The position numbers were made by a program, and so were the translations under genes. Positions 49,907-62,178 of a stretch of DNA of 64,000 bases are shown here, piece by piece. The stretch is from Hyphomicrobiaceae bacterium. GTDB taxonomy: Bacteria > Pseudomonadota > Alphaproteobacteria > Rhizobiales > Hyphomicrobiaceae. The DNA lies in assembly GCA_008933705.1 (NCBI GenBank), contig WBUN01000019.1:17056-81055 (forward strand). The letters are read 5' to 3'. A model generated the notes under the pieces. It saw only the letters and a program-made list of their open reading frames with translations, ran no database searches and was not told where the DNA came from. The stretch's first letter is position 1; each line of letters opens with the position of its first letter.

Positions 49907-51556
49907 TCAGCCGCCCTGGCGGACCTCGGTCAAGGTCTTGCGGGGCGATAGCGCCTCGGGATCGAGCTTCAGCTCGATGACGCTTGGCTTGGTCGATTGC
50001 AGCGCGCTCTGCAACGCGGGCGCGAAATCGCTGGTGGCCTCGACCGTGAAGCCCTCGGCGCCGAAGCTCCTCGCGAAGGCGGCAAAGTCCGGGTTGACGA
50101 GGGTCGTGCCGATGACCCGACGCGGATATTCGCGCTCCTGATGCATGCGGATGGTGCCGTACATGCCGTTGTTGGCGATGATGCTGATGACGGGCAGTCC
50201 GTATTGGACGGCGGTGGCGAGCTCCTGGCTTGTCATCATGAAGCAGCCATCGCCCTGGAAGTTGACGACGGGCAGCGTCGGGTGCGCGAGCTTGGCGGCG
50301 ACAGCCGCCGGAAGGCCGTAGCCCATCGAGCCGGAGGTGGGCGCGAGCGCCGTGCGATAGCCCTTGTATTCGAAGTAACGGTGGACGAAGGCGGCATAAT
50401 TGCCGGCGCCGTTCGTGATGATGGCATCATCGGGCAGCATGGCCGATGCGGCGCGCACGACCTCGGCAAGCTTGACGGCACCGGGCAGCGCAACGGGCCT
50501 CAGGTGAGCTTCGTAGGCGGCGCGCAGCTCGGCGCGATGACCCGACCAGGCAATGGTGGCCGGCGCCTCGAGCGAAGCCAGTGCCTCGGTGAAGCCCGCC
50601 GCGGTCGCCACCATCGGCAGATCCGCGCGGTAGACCGTGCCGAGCTCGTCCGGCGAGGGGTGGATGTGCACCAGCGTCTGCTTCGGGTTCGGGATGTCGA
50701 GCAGGGTGTAGCCGCTCGTGGTCATCTCGCCCATCCGCGCGCCGAGCACGATCAGAAGGTCGGCGTTCTTGATGGCGGCGCCAAGGGTGGGCTCGATGCC
50801 GATGCCGGCGCAGCCGACATGGCAGCGATGGCGATTGTCGATGTAGTCCTGGTAGCGGAAGGCAGGGGCCACCGGCAGATCGAACCGGTCGGCGAAGCGC
50901 TCGATGGCCTTCTGTGCCGCCACGCTCCAGCCGGGCCCGCCGATGATCATCAGCGGGCGCTTGGCGGCGTGCAGCCTCCGCTGCAGCTCGGCCATGTCCT
51001 CGGGGTTGGGCCGCGGGCTGGGGATCCGCACCTGCTTGGCGTCCGCGGCCGTGCATTCGGCGGCCAGCATGTCCTCCGGCAGCCCGAGCACCACGGGACC
51101 GGGACGTCCAGACTGCGCAAGATGGAAGGCATGGCTAACGTACTCGGGGATGCGCTCGGTGTGGCGGATGACGGCCGCCCACTTCACGAACGAGGACAAC
51201 AGGCTCTTCGTCTCGATCTCCTGGAAGGCCTCGCGATCCTCGTGCGCTGATCCCGGCAGGCCGACGAACAGCACCATCGGCGTCGAATCCTGCTGCGCCA
51301 CGTGCAGCCCGCTCATGGCATTGGCGAGACCGGGCCCGCGAGTGACGAAGCATATCCCGGGCTCGCCCGTGGCCTTGCCCCAACCCTCCGCCATCATGGA
51401 TGCGCCGCCTTCCTGGCGGCAGATGATGGTCTTGATGCGATTGGAATCGTGCAGGCCGTCGAGCGCCGCAAGGAAGCTCTCGCCGGGCACGGTGAAGACG
51501 GTCGTAGCGCCCTGTGCCTCGAGCTGATCGATCAGGATCTTGCCGCCATGCCGCAT
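49907..51556 (-). CDS. Thiamine-pyrophosphate enzyme (acetolactate-synthase/benzoylformate-decarboxylase type)
   Basis: 549 residues in the three-domain TPP layout. N-terminal pyrimidine domain: FTVPGESFLAALDGL with ICRQEGGASMMAEGWGKATGEPGICFVTRGPGLANAM. The Glu of RQEGGAS is the catalytic Glu. The middle domain has PLMIIGGPGWSVAAQKAIERFADRF. The C-terminal TPP domain has VVNFQGDGCFMMTSQELATAVQYGLPVISIIANNGMYG (GDG...NN motif). The closest families are acetolactate synthase large chains and glyoxylate carboligases. No small subunit is adjacent, so a catabolic decarboxylase or ligase is more likely than IlvB. GAGGAGA precedes the ATG at 51556. Confidence 0.9.
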   Translation of the reverse strand: MRHGGKILIDQLEAQGATTVFTVPGESFLAALDGLHDSNRIKTIICRQEGGASMMAEGWGKATGEPGICFVTRGPGLANAMSGLHVAQQDSTPMVLFVGLPGSAHEDREAFQEIETKSLLSSFVKWAAVIRHTERIPEYVSHAFHLAQSGRPGPVVLGLPEDMLAAECTAADAKQVRIPSPRPNPEDMAELQRRLHAAKRPLMIIGGPGWSVAAQKAIERFADRFDLPVAPAFRYQDYIDNRHRCHVGCAGIGIEPTLGAAIKNADLLIVLGARMGEMTTSGYTLLDIPNPKQTLVHIHPSPDELGTVYRADLPMVATAAGFTEALASLEAPATIAWSGHRAELRAAYEAHLRPVALPGAVKLAEVVRAASAMLPDDAIITNGAGNYAAFVHRYFEYKGYRTALAPTSGSMGYGLPAAVAAKLAHPTLPVVNFQGDGCFMMTSQELATAVQYGLPVISIIANNGMYGTIRMHQEREYPRRVIGTTLVNPDFAAFARSFGAEGFTVEATSDFAPALQSALQSTKPSVIELKLDPEALSPRKTLTEVRQGG

Positions 51557-51695
51557 GCCTTGTCTCCTCGCCCGTCGGTCGGCCAATCCTTAGCGCAGAT
51601 GCCTTGGCCGCGACGATAGCGAATAACGCATGCCTGTTTCAGCCCCGGGAGCGGGGCAAGGCGCCGGTCCAACTGTCGCAGATGCTCTACCTGAC

Positions 51696-52532
51696 CTATC
51701 CCAGGCGGCGCGCGATCATGACGACGGGGCAGATGCATTCGCCCTCTAGGCCAGCCAGCATGTTCTGGAATTTCTCGGGGGTGTTGGTGCCCATCAGCAG
51801 ATGCAGGCCGAGCGGCGGGGGCGGGGCGGCGGTGCCGGCTGCCAGCCGCTCCCGGAAGAAGGCGATGCCGAAGGCCGTCCGGTCCTCGACATCCTCGACG
51901 GCGAAGCCGGCGGCCGCGAGGAGCGCGCGCATGGCCGACGGTGTTTCGAGGTGGCTGGTGGCGGGCGTATCGGCCCAGGGCACGGGATAGCGCAGCCCTT
52001 CGCGCGCCCCCTTCATGACGTCGTAGATGCAGAACACCGCGCCCGGCTTCAGAACGCGCGCAACCTCCCGGTAGAGACCGGCGCGATCGGCGATGTTCAT
52101 CGCAACGTGGAGCGTGATGGCGGCATCGAAGGTCGCATCCGCGAACGGCATGTCGAGGGCGCTGGCGACGTGATACGTGACGCGGTCGGCCAATCCGGTG
52201 CGCTCGGCGAGGATGCGCGCGACGGTGATGTAGTCGGGCGTCAGATCGATGCCGGTGACGCGGCATCCGTGCGTGGCGGCGATATAGCGTGTCGCGCCGC
52301 CGAGGCCGCAGCCGACGTCGAGCACGTGGCGGTCAGACGCAAGGGCCATCTTGGCGACAGCGTGCACGGTTGCCGCCCGACCGCCGATGTGGAATTCATC
52401 GATGGGACCCAAGGCCTCTGGCGCGATACGATCCGCGCCGAGACCGGCTGCCGCGAGCGCCTTGCGCACCCGCTCGGGAAGATCGGGGATGCTGTAGTGG
52501 TGCGCGACGGCACGCTCGAGATCACCTGACAT
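51696..52532 (-). CDS. SAM-dependent methyltransferase (UbiE/COQ5 type)
   Basis: 278 residues. The motif I region HVLDVGCGLGGATRYIAATHGCRVTGIDLTPDYI is a class I SAM-binding fold, followed by YHVASALDMPFADATFDAAITLHVAMNIADRAG and VLKPGAVFCIYDVMKG. N-terminal HYSIPDLPERVRKAL and GPIDEFHIGGRAAT suggest a group similar to sarcosine/phosphoethanolamine- or tocopherol-type small-molecule methyltransferases. The substrate is unknown. A GGGAGGCGCT precedes the ATG at 52532. Confidence 0.9.
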   Translation of the reverse strand: MSGDLERAVAHHYSIPDLPERVRKALAAAGLGADRIAPEALGPIDEFHIGGRAATVHAVAKMALASDRHVLDVGCGLGGATRYIAATHGCRVTGIDLTPDYITVARILAERTGLADRVTYHVASALDMPFADATFDAAITLHVAMNIADRAGLYREVARVLKPGAVFCIYDVMKGAREGLRYPVPWADTPATSHLETPSAMRALLAAAGFAVEDVEDRTAFGIAFFRERLAAGTAAPPPPLGLHLLMGTNTPEKFQNMLAGLEGECICPVVMIARRLG

Positions 52533-52595
52533 AGCGCCTCCCAAACAATGCGCCATGCAAGCTAGCGCGACATGCGCAGATTGCCCAGGGCGCTT

Positions 52596-52958
52596 CTATG
52601 TGGACGGCGGCATGAAGATGCAGATGAGGCGCATGCCGCCGCCGTCGGCCGGGCGCATACAGGCGTGCATTCTGTTGTCCTTGGATTCGCGTCTGGGGAA
52701 ATCGGCGGGCACCACGACGCTTCCAAGCTTGGTGGTGACCATCATGGAGCCGGGCACATCGTGTCGAAGACGCGCCTCCGGCACGCTGGCGTAGGCGGGG
52801 CTGCCGAGGAGGCCGGTAATGCCGGGCGGCTGCAGCATCTCCACCTTCTCCACGGGGGCGCAGTCCATGCCGTGGCAACATTCGATCGGATACCAGTCAT
52901 GCGCGGCTGCCGGCGTTGCGGCCACGAGCAGCGCGGCCAAGACCCAGTTCTTTGACAT
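52596..52958 (-). CDS. Small exported Cys-containing protein
   Basis: 120 residues: signal peptide MSKNWVLAALLVAATPAAAHD, then WYPIECCHGMDCAPVEKVEML with three cysteines in a short span, and MHACMRPADGGGMRLICIFMPPS with two more. The five cysteines and the exported location suggest disulfide or metal binding. The W-Y-P-x-E-C-C-H-x-x-D-C-A-P-V motif is shared by small rhizobial secreted proteins I have seen, but no function is known. An upstream ATG would add thirteen unhelpful residues. Confidence 0.7.
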   Translation of the reverse strand: MSKNWVLAALLVAATPAAAHDWYPIECCHGMDCAPVEKVEMLQPPGITGLLGSPAYASVPEARLRHDVPGSMMVTTKLGSVVVPADFPRRESKDNRMHACMRPADGGGMRLICIFMPPST

Positions 52959-53276
52959 AGCGGTGCCTCGTCTGTTCAAGTTTTCTTCGTCGCTCAATCC
53001 TCCCTCGAGTGCCTTTCCGCCCTAGCCTACCGACGCGCGCACATGCCGCCGTTCCGGCACTGCGCACACCTGCAAACGGCATGCCCTTAACCGACGCGAC
53101 CAGGCTGCGACATGTTGAACAGGATGATAGTGGTGCGATTCGCCAATGCGGTCCCTGCCCGGCTGTGACCCCAAGGACGCATGCTGCACAGATTATTCGG
53201 TAAACACCGCATGAACTTCAGCCAGCCGCACGCGATTTATGCAGTGCACGCCTGATTGCTGGGCAATTTCTTCGTC
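52959..53276. other. 318-base gap with no recognised gene
   Basis: No supported coding region on either strand and no repeat family member was found. It lies upstream of the Cys-containing exported protein and downstream of the intradiol dioxygenase, so it should hold the promoter of the former. Confidence 0.5.
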
Positions 53277-53927
53277 TCATAAATCGAGCACGATATCGAA
53301 TGTACCTTTGAGGGCTCCCGGCTCCAGTTCGGCTGCCGCACCCAGGCGCACAATCACGCTCTCTCTGGCGCGGGCGTCGCGTATCGAGCGCAGAATTCCG
53401 TCACGCGCATTCTGCGGCTCGCCGGCAACATACATCTGTGTCGTCAGCGTTCCGGCATTGGGCGCGTGGATCTTGTAGTGAATGTGTGGCGTGCGGCCGG
53501 GGTAGGCGACCGGCCGGATGGTGCGAAAGGCGTAGCGGCCCTCTTGGTCGACCTGCGCGCGGCCGTAGCCCTGAAAGGCGGCGTCGCGGCGATCCTGGCC
53601 CCGGTCTTGCGGGTGATTGTAGATGCCGTTGGCGTCGCATTGCCAGATTTCTACCAGGGCGTCGCGCACCACGCCGCCGCGCCTGTCGAGGACGCGGCCT
53701 GAGATATGCGTGACCTGGCCGACGGCCTGCGCCGCCTGCCCCTGCACGCGGACGAGATCGGCGTCCCTGTCGGCCGGGAGCGTGACAGGATAGAACGGCC
53801 CCTCGGTTTGGCCGGGCGTGAGGATGAGGCTCGTGTCGGCGCGCGCCAGCGATGCGAGCGGAGGCATGGCGATGGCGGAGACGGCGCCGACCAGAAGCTG
53901 CCGACGGGGCAGGTTGACGGGCGACAT
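53277..53927 (-). CDS. Exported intradiol ring-cleavage dioxygenase-family protein
   Basis: 216 residues. A twin-arginine-type leader (LPRRQLLVGAVSAIAMPPLASLARA) indicates Tat export, folded and metal-loaded. The dioxygenase core has GQTEGPFYP, ISGRVLDRRGGVVRDALVEIWQCDANGIYNHP (first Tyr ligand) and RTIRPVAYPGRTPHIHYKIHAP with Tyr and the two His iron ligands. Catechol 1,2- and protocatechuate 3,4-dioxygenases are cytoplasmic; this exported subtype has no established substrate. AAAGG precedes the ATG at 53927. Confidence 0.88.
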   Translation of the reverse strand: MSPVNLPRRQLLVGAVSAIAMPPLASLARADTSLILTPGQTEGPFYPVTLPADRDADLVRVQGQAAQAVGQVTHISGRVLDRRGGVVRDALVEIWQCDANGIYNHPQDRGQDRRDAAFQGYGRAQVDQEGRYAFRTIRPVAYPGRTPHIHYKIHAPNAGTLTTQMYVAGEPQNARDGILRSIRDARARESVIVRLGAAAELEPGALKGTFDIVLDL

Positions 53928-54169
53928 TGAGCGACCTTTGGTTGTGGGCCTTGCAGGATTTCGACAGGCAAGAGACGGCAGCAATGAGGTGGACCCCTCG
54001 CGCGGCCCGCCCGCCGGCGATCATTTTGCCGCGATCTGCACGTGATCGGCGCCGTACTATCGCAGGCGGGTCCCCCTGAGGCAGCAATGCCGGCCAAGGA
54101 GGACGAAGGCGCGTGGGGATGCCAGGGGATGCGCAGTTGAGGTCGCCCGGATAGGCACTACAGTTTGGC

Positions 54170-57736
<3,567 letters not shown>

Positions 57737-57768
57737 GGCCGGTCTGTCCGCCGGTCGGCGATCCGGGA

Positions 57769-58359
57769 TCATCCACCGGCCTGCCACACCTTGATCGCGT
57801 CGATCGGGTGAATCAGCATGAGGACATTGAGGGCGAGGTTGTCGCGTATCAGGAACGCCAGGCCGACCTCGACCGCAATCAGCAGGGCAACCGTCACCCA
57901 CGCCGGCAGGCGGGCGGCGAGCAGGAAGCCCACGATCATGGCCAGGATGTCGCCGGCGGAATTGACGACGCTGTCGCCGAAGTAGTCGCGCGAGATGGTC
58001 ACGGTGCGGTAGCGGTTGATGATGAGGGGGGTGTTTTCCAGGATTTCCCAGCCGCCCTCGATCAGCACCGCGATCACGAGGCGGGCCGCCACCGACAGCC
58101 GGCCCTGCGCAACGAACGTGATCAGCCAATAGAAGATGATGCCGTGCAGCACGTGGCTGTAGGTGTACCAGTCCATCAGATGCTGCGACATGCCGGAGTC
58201 GCCGCGGGTGCCATGCCAGATCTTGACGAAGCCGCACTTGCAAATGAGGGGATGCCCCATCGTATAGACCACCGCCTGCGATATGACGATGATACCGAGC
58301 GAGATGAGGAGGGCGGCGGGGAGCGACAGGCGCGGGATGGTCAAGCTGGCGTTGGGCAT
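57769..58359 (-). CDS. UPF0314/DUF2585 membrane protein
   Basis: 196 residues with four or five membrane segments. The motif GHPLICKCGFVKIWHGTRGDSGMSQHLMDWYTYSHVLHGIIFYWL, with the two cysteines CKC, and EILENTPLIINRYRTVTISRDYFGDSVVNSAGDI are hallmarks of UPF0314, a family almost confined to Hyphomicrobiales. Function is unknown. An ATG five codons earlier is possible. It is convergent with dnaE, leaving only about 30 bases between the two stops. Confidence 0.9.
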   Translation of the reverse strand: MPNASLTIPRLSLPAALLISLGIIVISQAVVYTMGHPLICKCGFVKIWHGTRGDSGMSQHLMDWYTYSHVLHGIIFYWLITFVAQGRLSVAARLVIAVLIEGGWEILENTPLIINRYRTVTISRDYFGDSVVNSAGDILAMIVGFLLAARLPAWVTVALLIAVEVGLAFLIRDNLALNVLMLIHPIDAIKVWQAGG

Positions 58360-58542
58360 GGCGCACCATGGCATGAGGGCTGGGGTTTGCGGAACCCGCT
58401 TGTCGGCAACGACACTTTCGCCGCGCGGATGTGCGGTATGCCGGCAACACGCAGGTTTTTTGAGCCAAATGTTTGACCTGAGCCCTTTTTTTGCCGTAGG
58501 TCACCGCTTCGGATGCGCCCCCGAAGCAAATGGAAGCGAGCC

Positions 58543-59715
58543 ATGCGACGGCTCATGATGATGGCATCGGCTGTTGTGGTTTGCGCACTCATCGCTGCGA
58601 GCCAGGCCTCGGCTGCCTCCTGCACCAAGGAGGATTTCGCCCTGGCCGTCGACCGCGCGGGAGCGGCCCTGCGCAAGGTCAATGCCGACAATACCCCGCG
58701 TCTGCAGGCCAAGATGCGCCAGCTCAAGGAGGCCAAGGGTTGGCCGGATGCGGGCTTCGAGGAAAAGGCTTACGCCGCTCTGCAGGACGAGCGCATTGCC
58801 GGCTTCGACGCCCAGGCCAACGACCTGCTCGCCAAGATCGATCAGCTCGGCACCGCCGACCCCGCCAGTGAAGGCGATTGCGCCAAGCTGGAGGAGCTGA
58901 CCGCCGCAAGCCTGGAGCTGCAGGCGACGGTCAAGGCCAAGGCCGCCTACACGATGGCCAAGATCGAGCAGATGTTGGCGGGGCCGCCGGTGGCGGTGCC
59001 TGCCCCGGTTCCGAGCGAGCCGAAGTCCGCCGAGCCGCGTCCCAAGACCGCAGAGGTGCCGCGCAAGGCCGCACCGCCGCCTGCCCAGCCCAAACCGGCA
59101 CCGAAATCGCCTGTCGGCGGCGGCTGGGCCACCCAGACCCAGGGCGATCCCCCTGCCGAGGTGGCGGTCGCGCAGCCGCCGCTGCCGACGCAGCCGGTGG
59201 GCCCGCCGGCCGTCGTCCTCTCTCCGGACGAGGAGGGCTACACGATCGATGAGATCAAGGCGGCAAGCGCCGGATTGTTCGGCAAGCTCTCGGCCAATCT
59301 CGGCGCCGTCATTGAGCACGTGTTCAGCCAGAGCGGCCGGCCGACCGGGTACATCCTCGGCACCGAGGGCGGCGGGGCATTCCTGGCGGGCGTCAGATAC
59401 GGCAACGGCACGCTCTACCTGCGCAGCGGCGGTACTCAGAAGATCTTCTGGCACGGCCCCTCGGTCGGCACCGATGTCGGCGCCGACGGCTCCAAGACGC
59501 TGTTCCTCATCTACAAGCTGAAGGCGGCGGACGAGCTCTACGCCAGCTTCACCGGCATCGACGGGTCGGCGTATCTGGTGGGTGGTGTCGGAGCGACGCT
59601 CGTGACCAACGGCCGCGTCGTTCTGGCGCCGATCCGCTCCGGCGTCGGCCTGCGGCTCGGTGCCAATATCGGCTACATCCGCTTCACGCCGAAGGCGACC
59701 TGGAATCCCTTCTGA
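58543..59715 (+). CDS. eipA: DUF1134 (EipA-type) protein with long N-terminal extension
   Basis: 390 residues. The signal peptide runs MRRLMMMASAVVVCALIAASQASAAS. Residues ~200-390 are the DUF1134 domain: EEGYTIDEIKAASAGLFGKLSANLGAVIEHVF, SGRPTGYILGTEGGGAFLAGVRYGNGTLYLR, and DGSAYLVGGVGATLVTNGRVVLAPIRSGVGLRLGANIGYIRFTPKATWNPF. This is the EipA family of Brucella, a periplasmic protein needed for envelope integrity, usually ~200 residues. Here an extra ~175-residue part precedes it: a helical segment (CTKEDFALAVDRAGAALRKVNADN to about 140) and a Pro/Ala-rich linker. The function of that extension is unknown. GGAAG precedes the ATG. Confidence 0.88.
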   Translation: MRRLMMMASAVVVCALIAASQASAASCTKEDFALAVDRAGAALRKVNADNTPRLQAKMRQLKEAKGWPDAGFEEKAYAALQDERIAGFDAQANDLLAKIDQLGTADPASEGDCAKLEELTAASLELQATVKAKAAYTMAKIEQMLAGPPVAVPAPVPSEPKSAEPRPKTAEVPRKAAPPPAQPKPAPKSPVGGGWATQTQGDPPAEVAVAQPPLPTQPVGPPAVVLSPDEEGYTIDEIKAASAGLFGKLSANLGAVIEHVFSQSGRPTGYILGTEGGGAFLAGVRYGNGTLYLRSGGTQKIFWHGPSVGTDVGADGSKTLFLIYKLKAADELYASFTGIDGSAYLVGGVGATLVTNGRVVLAPIRSGVGLRLGANIGYIRFTPKATWNPF

Positions 59716-59873
59716 CCCACGCCGCCTGCGATCCGGCTCCGGCCGCGGCGGGTGCAACCGTCGCACCGTTTTTCCTTGCACGCCGTACCGGGCGCAGTCT
59801 TGATAGGAGGCATCAAGACAAGACGCGGCCACCCAAGGCCGCCACGGCTGCTTCGGGGGGAGGAACCCGGCGT

Positions 59874-60560
59874 ATGCAGATGCACGATACCCTTCGTCAG
59901 GCGCAGGGGGCGTCCGTCGCCGATGTGCTTGCGGCAAGCTTCGGCGTCACTGCGGCGCAGGCCGCTGCCGTCATCCGCGCGGCGAATGCCGAGATCACCC
60001 GCAGTCTGACGCGGCTCGCGCTCTCTCGAGGCGGTCTTGCAGACCTCGTGGATCTGCTCGGGCGCAGCGACTGGGAAAAGCATGTGGGCAGCGAGAGCAT
60101 CTTCAAGAGCGACCGCATCCGGGAGGATGGAAACCTCGCCCTGCAGAGCATCATGGGCGGCGGCGACCGCGCAGGCATGCTGGCCGCGCGTGCAGCGCGC
60201 GCCAGTGGCCTGAGACCTGATGTCGTGGAGGCGATGCTGCCGGGGCTCGCCGTTGCAGTCATGGGGATGCTGGCTGTGCGGGCCAAGAAGAGCCTTGGCG
60301 AGATCCTCGGCCGGATGCCGTCACTGGGACGGTGGAGCAAGGGCAACCCGCACGCAGACCTGGCGGACGTCTTGCGCAGGCGATGCGGGAGCGGGCCCTA
60401 CGCGCGTCGCAAGCTGCGCAAGACCGTGCACCGCGCCCTGGCACATGCCGGAAGTTTCGAAAGCCGCAGCGCGCTGGGCTGGTACGGGCGCTTCATGCTG
60501 ATAAGGCCAGCCATGATGGTGGCTGGCCCTGTTGCATCCATTCTCCTTCCGCGCCGGTAG
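59874..60560 (+). CDS. DUF937-like helical protein of unknown function
   Basis: 228 residues, mostly alpha-helical. The N-terminal part (VADVLAASFGVTAAQAAAVIRAANAEITRSLTRLALSRGGLADLVDLLGRS) followed by SIMGGGDRAGMLAARAARASGLRPDVVEAMLPGLAVAVMGML is close to the DUF937 (YidB-like) pattern: short helical repeats and a Gly-rich loop. The C-terminal ~60 residues are basic. No signal peptide is present. GGGAGGA precedes the ATG. The next gene is convergent. Confidence 0.65.
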   Translation: MQMHDTLRQAQGASVADVLAASFGVTAAQAAAVIRAANAEITRSLTRLALSRGGLADLVDLLGRSDWEKHVGSESIFKSDRIREDGNLALQSIMGGGDRAGMLAARAARASGLRPDVVEAMLPGLAVAVMGMLAVRAKKSLGEILGRMPSLGRWSKGNPHADLADVLRRRCGSGPYARRKLRKTVHRALAHAGSFESRSALGWYGRFMLIRPAMMVAGPVASILLPRR

Positions 60561-60573
60561 GCAATGCCCGCGG

Positions 60574-60921
60574 TCAGTAGCCGCGGCAGGGAATGGCCGA
60601 GGTGTTGCAACTCCAGCCGCCGATGCCGCTGCCCGAGCAGCTCATCGACTTCTTCTCCGACAAGCCGTAGCGGCCCCATGAGGTACCGTATTCCCATGCC
60701 GTGAAGCCGGCCCAGGCCGCGATCGCCGCCGCCTGCGCCTTCGCGCGCGTGGGGCCATTGCCGCTGCCGTCATGGAAGTGATCGACCAGGCAGGTCTTGC
60801 GCCCGACCTTGTACCAGGCGTGGATGCTGGCAACTCCGGTTTCATCTGCCTGGGCGGGAGCAATGAAGCCGAGCATCAGCAGCATCGGCACCGCGCTGAC
60901 AAGCATGGAGAGCTTCTTCAT
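60574..60921 (-). CDS. Small exported Cys-containing protein, paralogue of 12195-12506
   Basis: 115 residues: signal peptide MKKLSMLVSAVPMLLMLGFIAPAQA, then a domain with ACVDHFHDG-like features (KTCLVDHFHDGSGNGPTRAKAQAAAIAAW), YGTSWGRYGLSEKKSMSCSGSGIGG and WSCNTSAIPCRGY. The A-I-x-x-W, Y-G-x-x-W-x-x-Y, S-E-K-K, C-x-G, C-x-x-S-A-x-P-C series matches the protein at 12195-12506, despite low overall identity. The function is unknown. The frame is open upstream, but the leader identifies this ATG. Confidence 0.75.
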   Translation of the reverse strand: MKKLSMLVSAVPMLLMLGFIAPAQADETGVASIHAWYKVGRKTCLVDHFHDGSGNGPTRAKAQAAAIAAWAGFTAWEYGTSWGRYGLSEKKSMSCSGSGIGGWSCNTSAIPCRGY

Positions 60922-61172
60922 GGAACGACCATCCCAATCGATCATTAGTGCGTTGGATGACCAAACGCTGCCCGATTCCGATGACAGGAGCGATTGATCC
61001 GGAGTCGCAGGATGATCTTTTTCTCCAGGCCGCTGCATTCCCGACACAGGTATGAAAAGGAGATTCTGCCCGTCAGCAAAGCGGGTTGCGGTCCGGGCAG
61101 GAAGGCATCTGCTCGCGCCGCAGCCGGCGTGCACGAGGCATTGCCGGGACGATACCCGCTGCGGTGCGCGCT

Positions 61173-61520
61173 CTACTTGGCGGCGACGACGGCGATCTCG
61201 ACCAGCATGCGCGGATCGGCGAGCTTGGCCTCGATGCAGGCGCGGCCCGGCAGGTTCTGCCCGGTCGTCCAGGCGCTCCACGCTTCGTTCATGGCATCGC
61301 GCGTACGGATGTCGGCGAGCCAGATGGTAGCGGACACCACCTTGCTCTTGTCCGTTCCGGCGAGCTTGAGGAGGCGGTCGATCTCCTTGAGGATCTGCTG
61401 CGTCTGGCCCTTGACGTCTTGCGCGGTGTCGTCGGCGACGATGCCGGCGGTGAACACGAAGCTGTTCGCCTCCACGGCCTTGGAGTAGATCTTCGACGGC
61501 TCGTGCCGCTTGATGGTCAT
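61173..61520 (-). CDS. RidA-family (YjgF/UK114) protein
   Basis: 115 residues of the RidA chorismate-mutase-like fold; RidA hydrolyses reactive enamine/imine intermediates made by PLP dehydratases such as threonine dehydratase. Motifs: FVFTAGIVADDTAQDVKGQTQQILKEIDRLLKLAGTDKSKVVSATIWLADI and PGRACIEAKLADPRMLVEIAVVAA. The usual substrate-binding Arg is in ATIWLADIRTRDAMNEAW and GRACIEAKLADP fits the ending. GGGAAGAG precedes the ATG. It may act on products of the threonine dehydratase at 43872, though it is 17 kb away. Confidence 0.92.
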   Translation of the reverse strand: MTIKRHEPSKIYSKAVEANSFVFTAGIVADDTAQDVKGQTQQILKEIDRLLKLAGTDKSKVVSATIWLADIRTRDAMNEAWSAWTTGQNLPGRACIEAKLADPRMLVEIAVVAAK

Positions 61521-61599
61521 GGCGCTCTTCCCGTTGCTCTGATGAAATGTCGGCAATTTGCCGGCGGGCTTGATAGTACGACCGGCTCCGGCTGCCAGT

Positions 61600-62178
61600 T
61601 CAGAATAGTGACTCCTCGTACTGCAGCTTGCCATCGATAATGATGCCCTTGATGGCCGCGGTGCCCTTGCTGTCGACGGCGATGCGGGCGGCGAGCTTCT
61701 TGTCGCGCGCCAGCGCTTCGAGCCTCGGCCCCTCGCCCTGGGGCACGAAGTAGCTCTCGATGCCGTAGCGCGCCTGCACTATGGACGTCGGCAGCGTGAC
61801 GCCGGGCCAGCTGAAGACGGAGCGCGCCTTGAGCACGATGCGGTCCGGCGCCTTCTCGTCGGGCCAGGTGCGTGTGATCCTGACGGGATGCCAGCTGCCG
61901 TCCTCCTTCCTTTGCTCCAGCGTGACGTAGAAGGCGTCATTGCGGCCCGGTGGCGGCCCATCGAGCAGACGGACGGGCAGGCGGGCGGCCTCGTAGCCGA
62001 GGCGCACGTACTCACCGCGGAAGAGGTCGCGCGGATCGACCGGTATGATCGGCAGGGTGATCTCGCGACCCGTCTTGAGCAGCCGTACGCGATCGATCAC
62101 CATGCCGGCCAGCGCCCCTGTCTGCACCAGCGCGACGATGCCGAGCGCAAGCACGGTGTTGCTGCGGAACAGCGTCAT
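61600..62178 (-). CDS. GDYXXLXY-type membrane-associated protein
   Basis: 192 residues. An N-terminal membrane segment (TVLALGIVALVQTGALAGMVI) is followed by an external domain with IIPVDPRDLFRGEYVRLGYE, the GDYXXLXY motif (here GEYVRLGY), and VTLPTSIVQARYGIESYFVPQGEGPRLE. These proteins are encoded with DUF2157/DUF4401 membrane proteins, and the ATG is overlapped by the stop of the DUF2157 gene (ATGA, 62175-62178). The biochemical role is not known. Confidence 0.88.
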   Translation of the reverse strand: MTLFRSNTVLALGIVALVQTGALAGMVIDRVRLLKTGREITLPIIPVDPRDLFRGEYVRLGYEAARLPVRLLDGPPPGRNDAFYVTLEQRKEDGSWHPVRITRTWPDEKAPDRIVLKARSVFSWPGVTLPTSIVQARYGIESYFVPQGEGPRLEALARDKKLAARIAVDSKGTAAIKGIIIDGKLQYEESLF

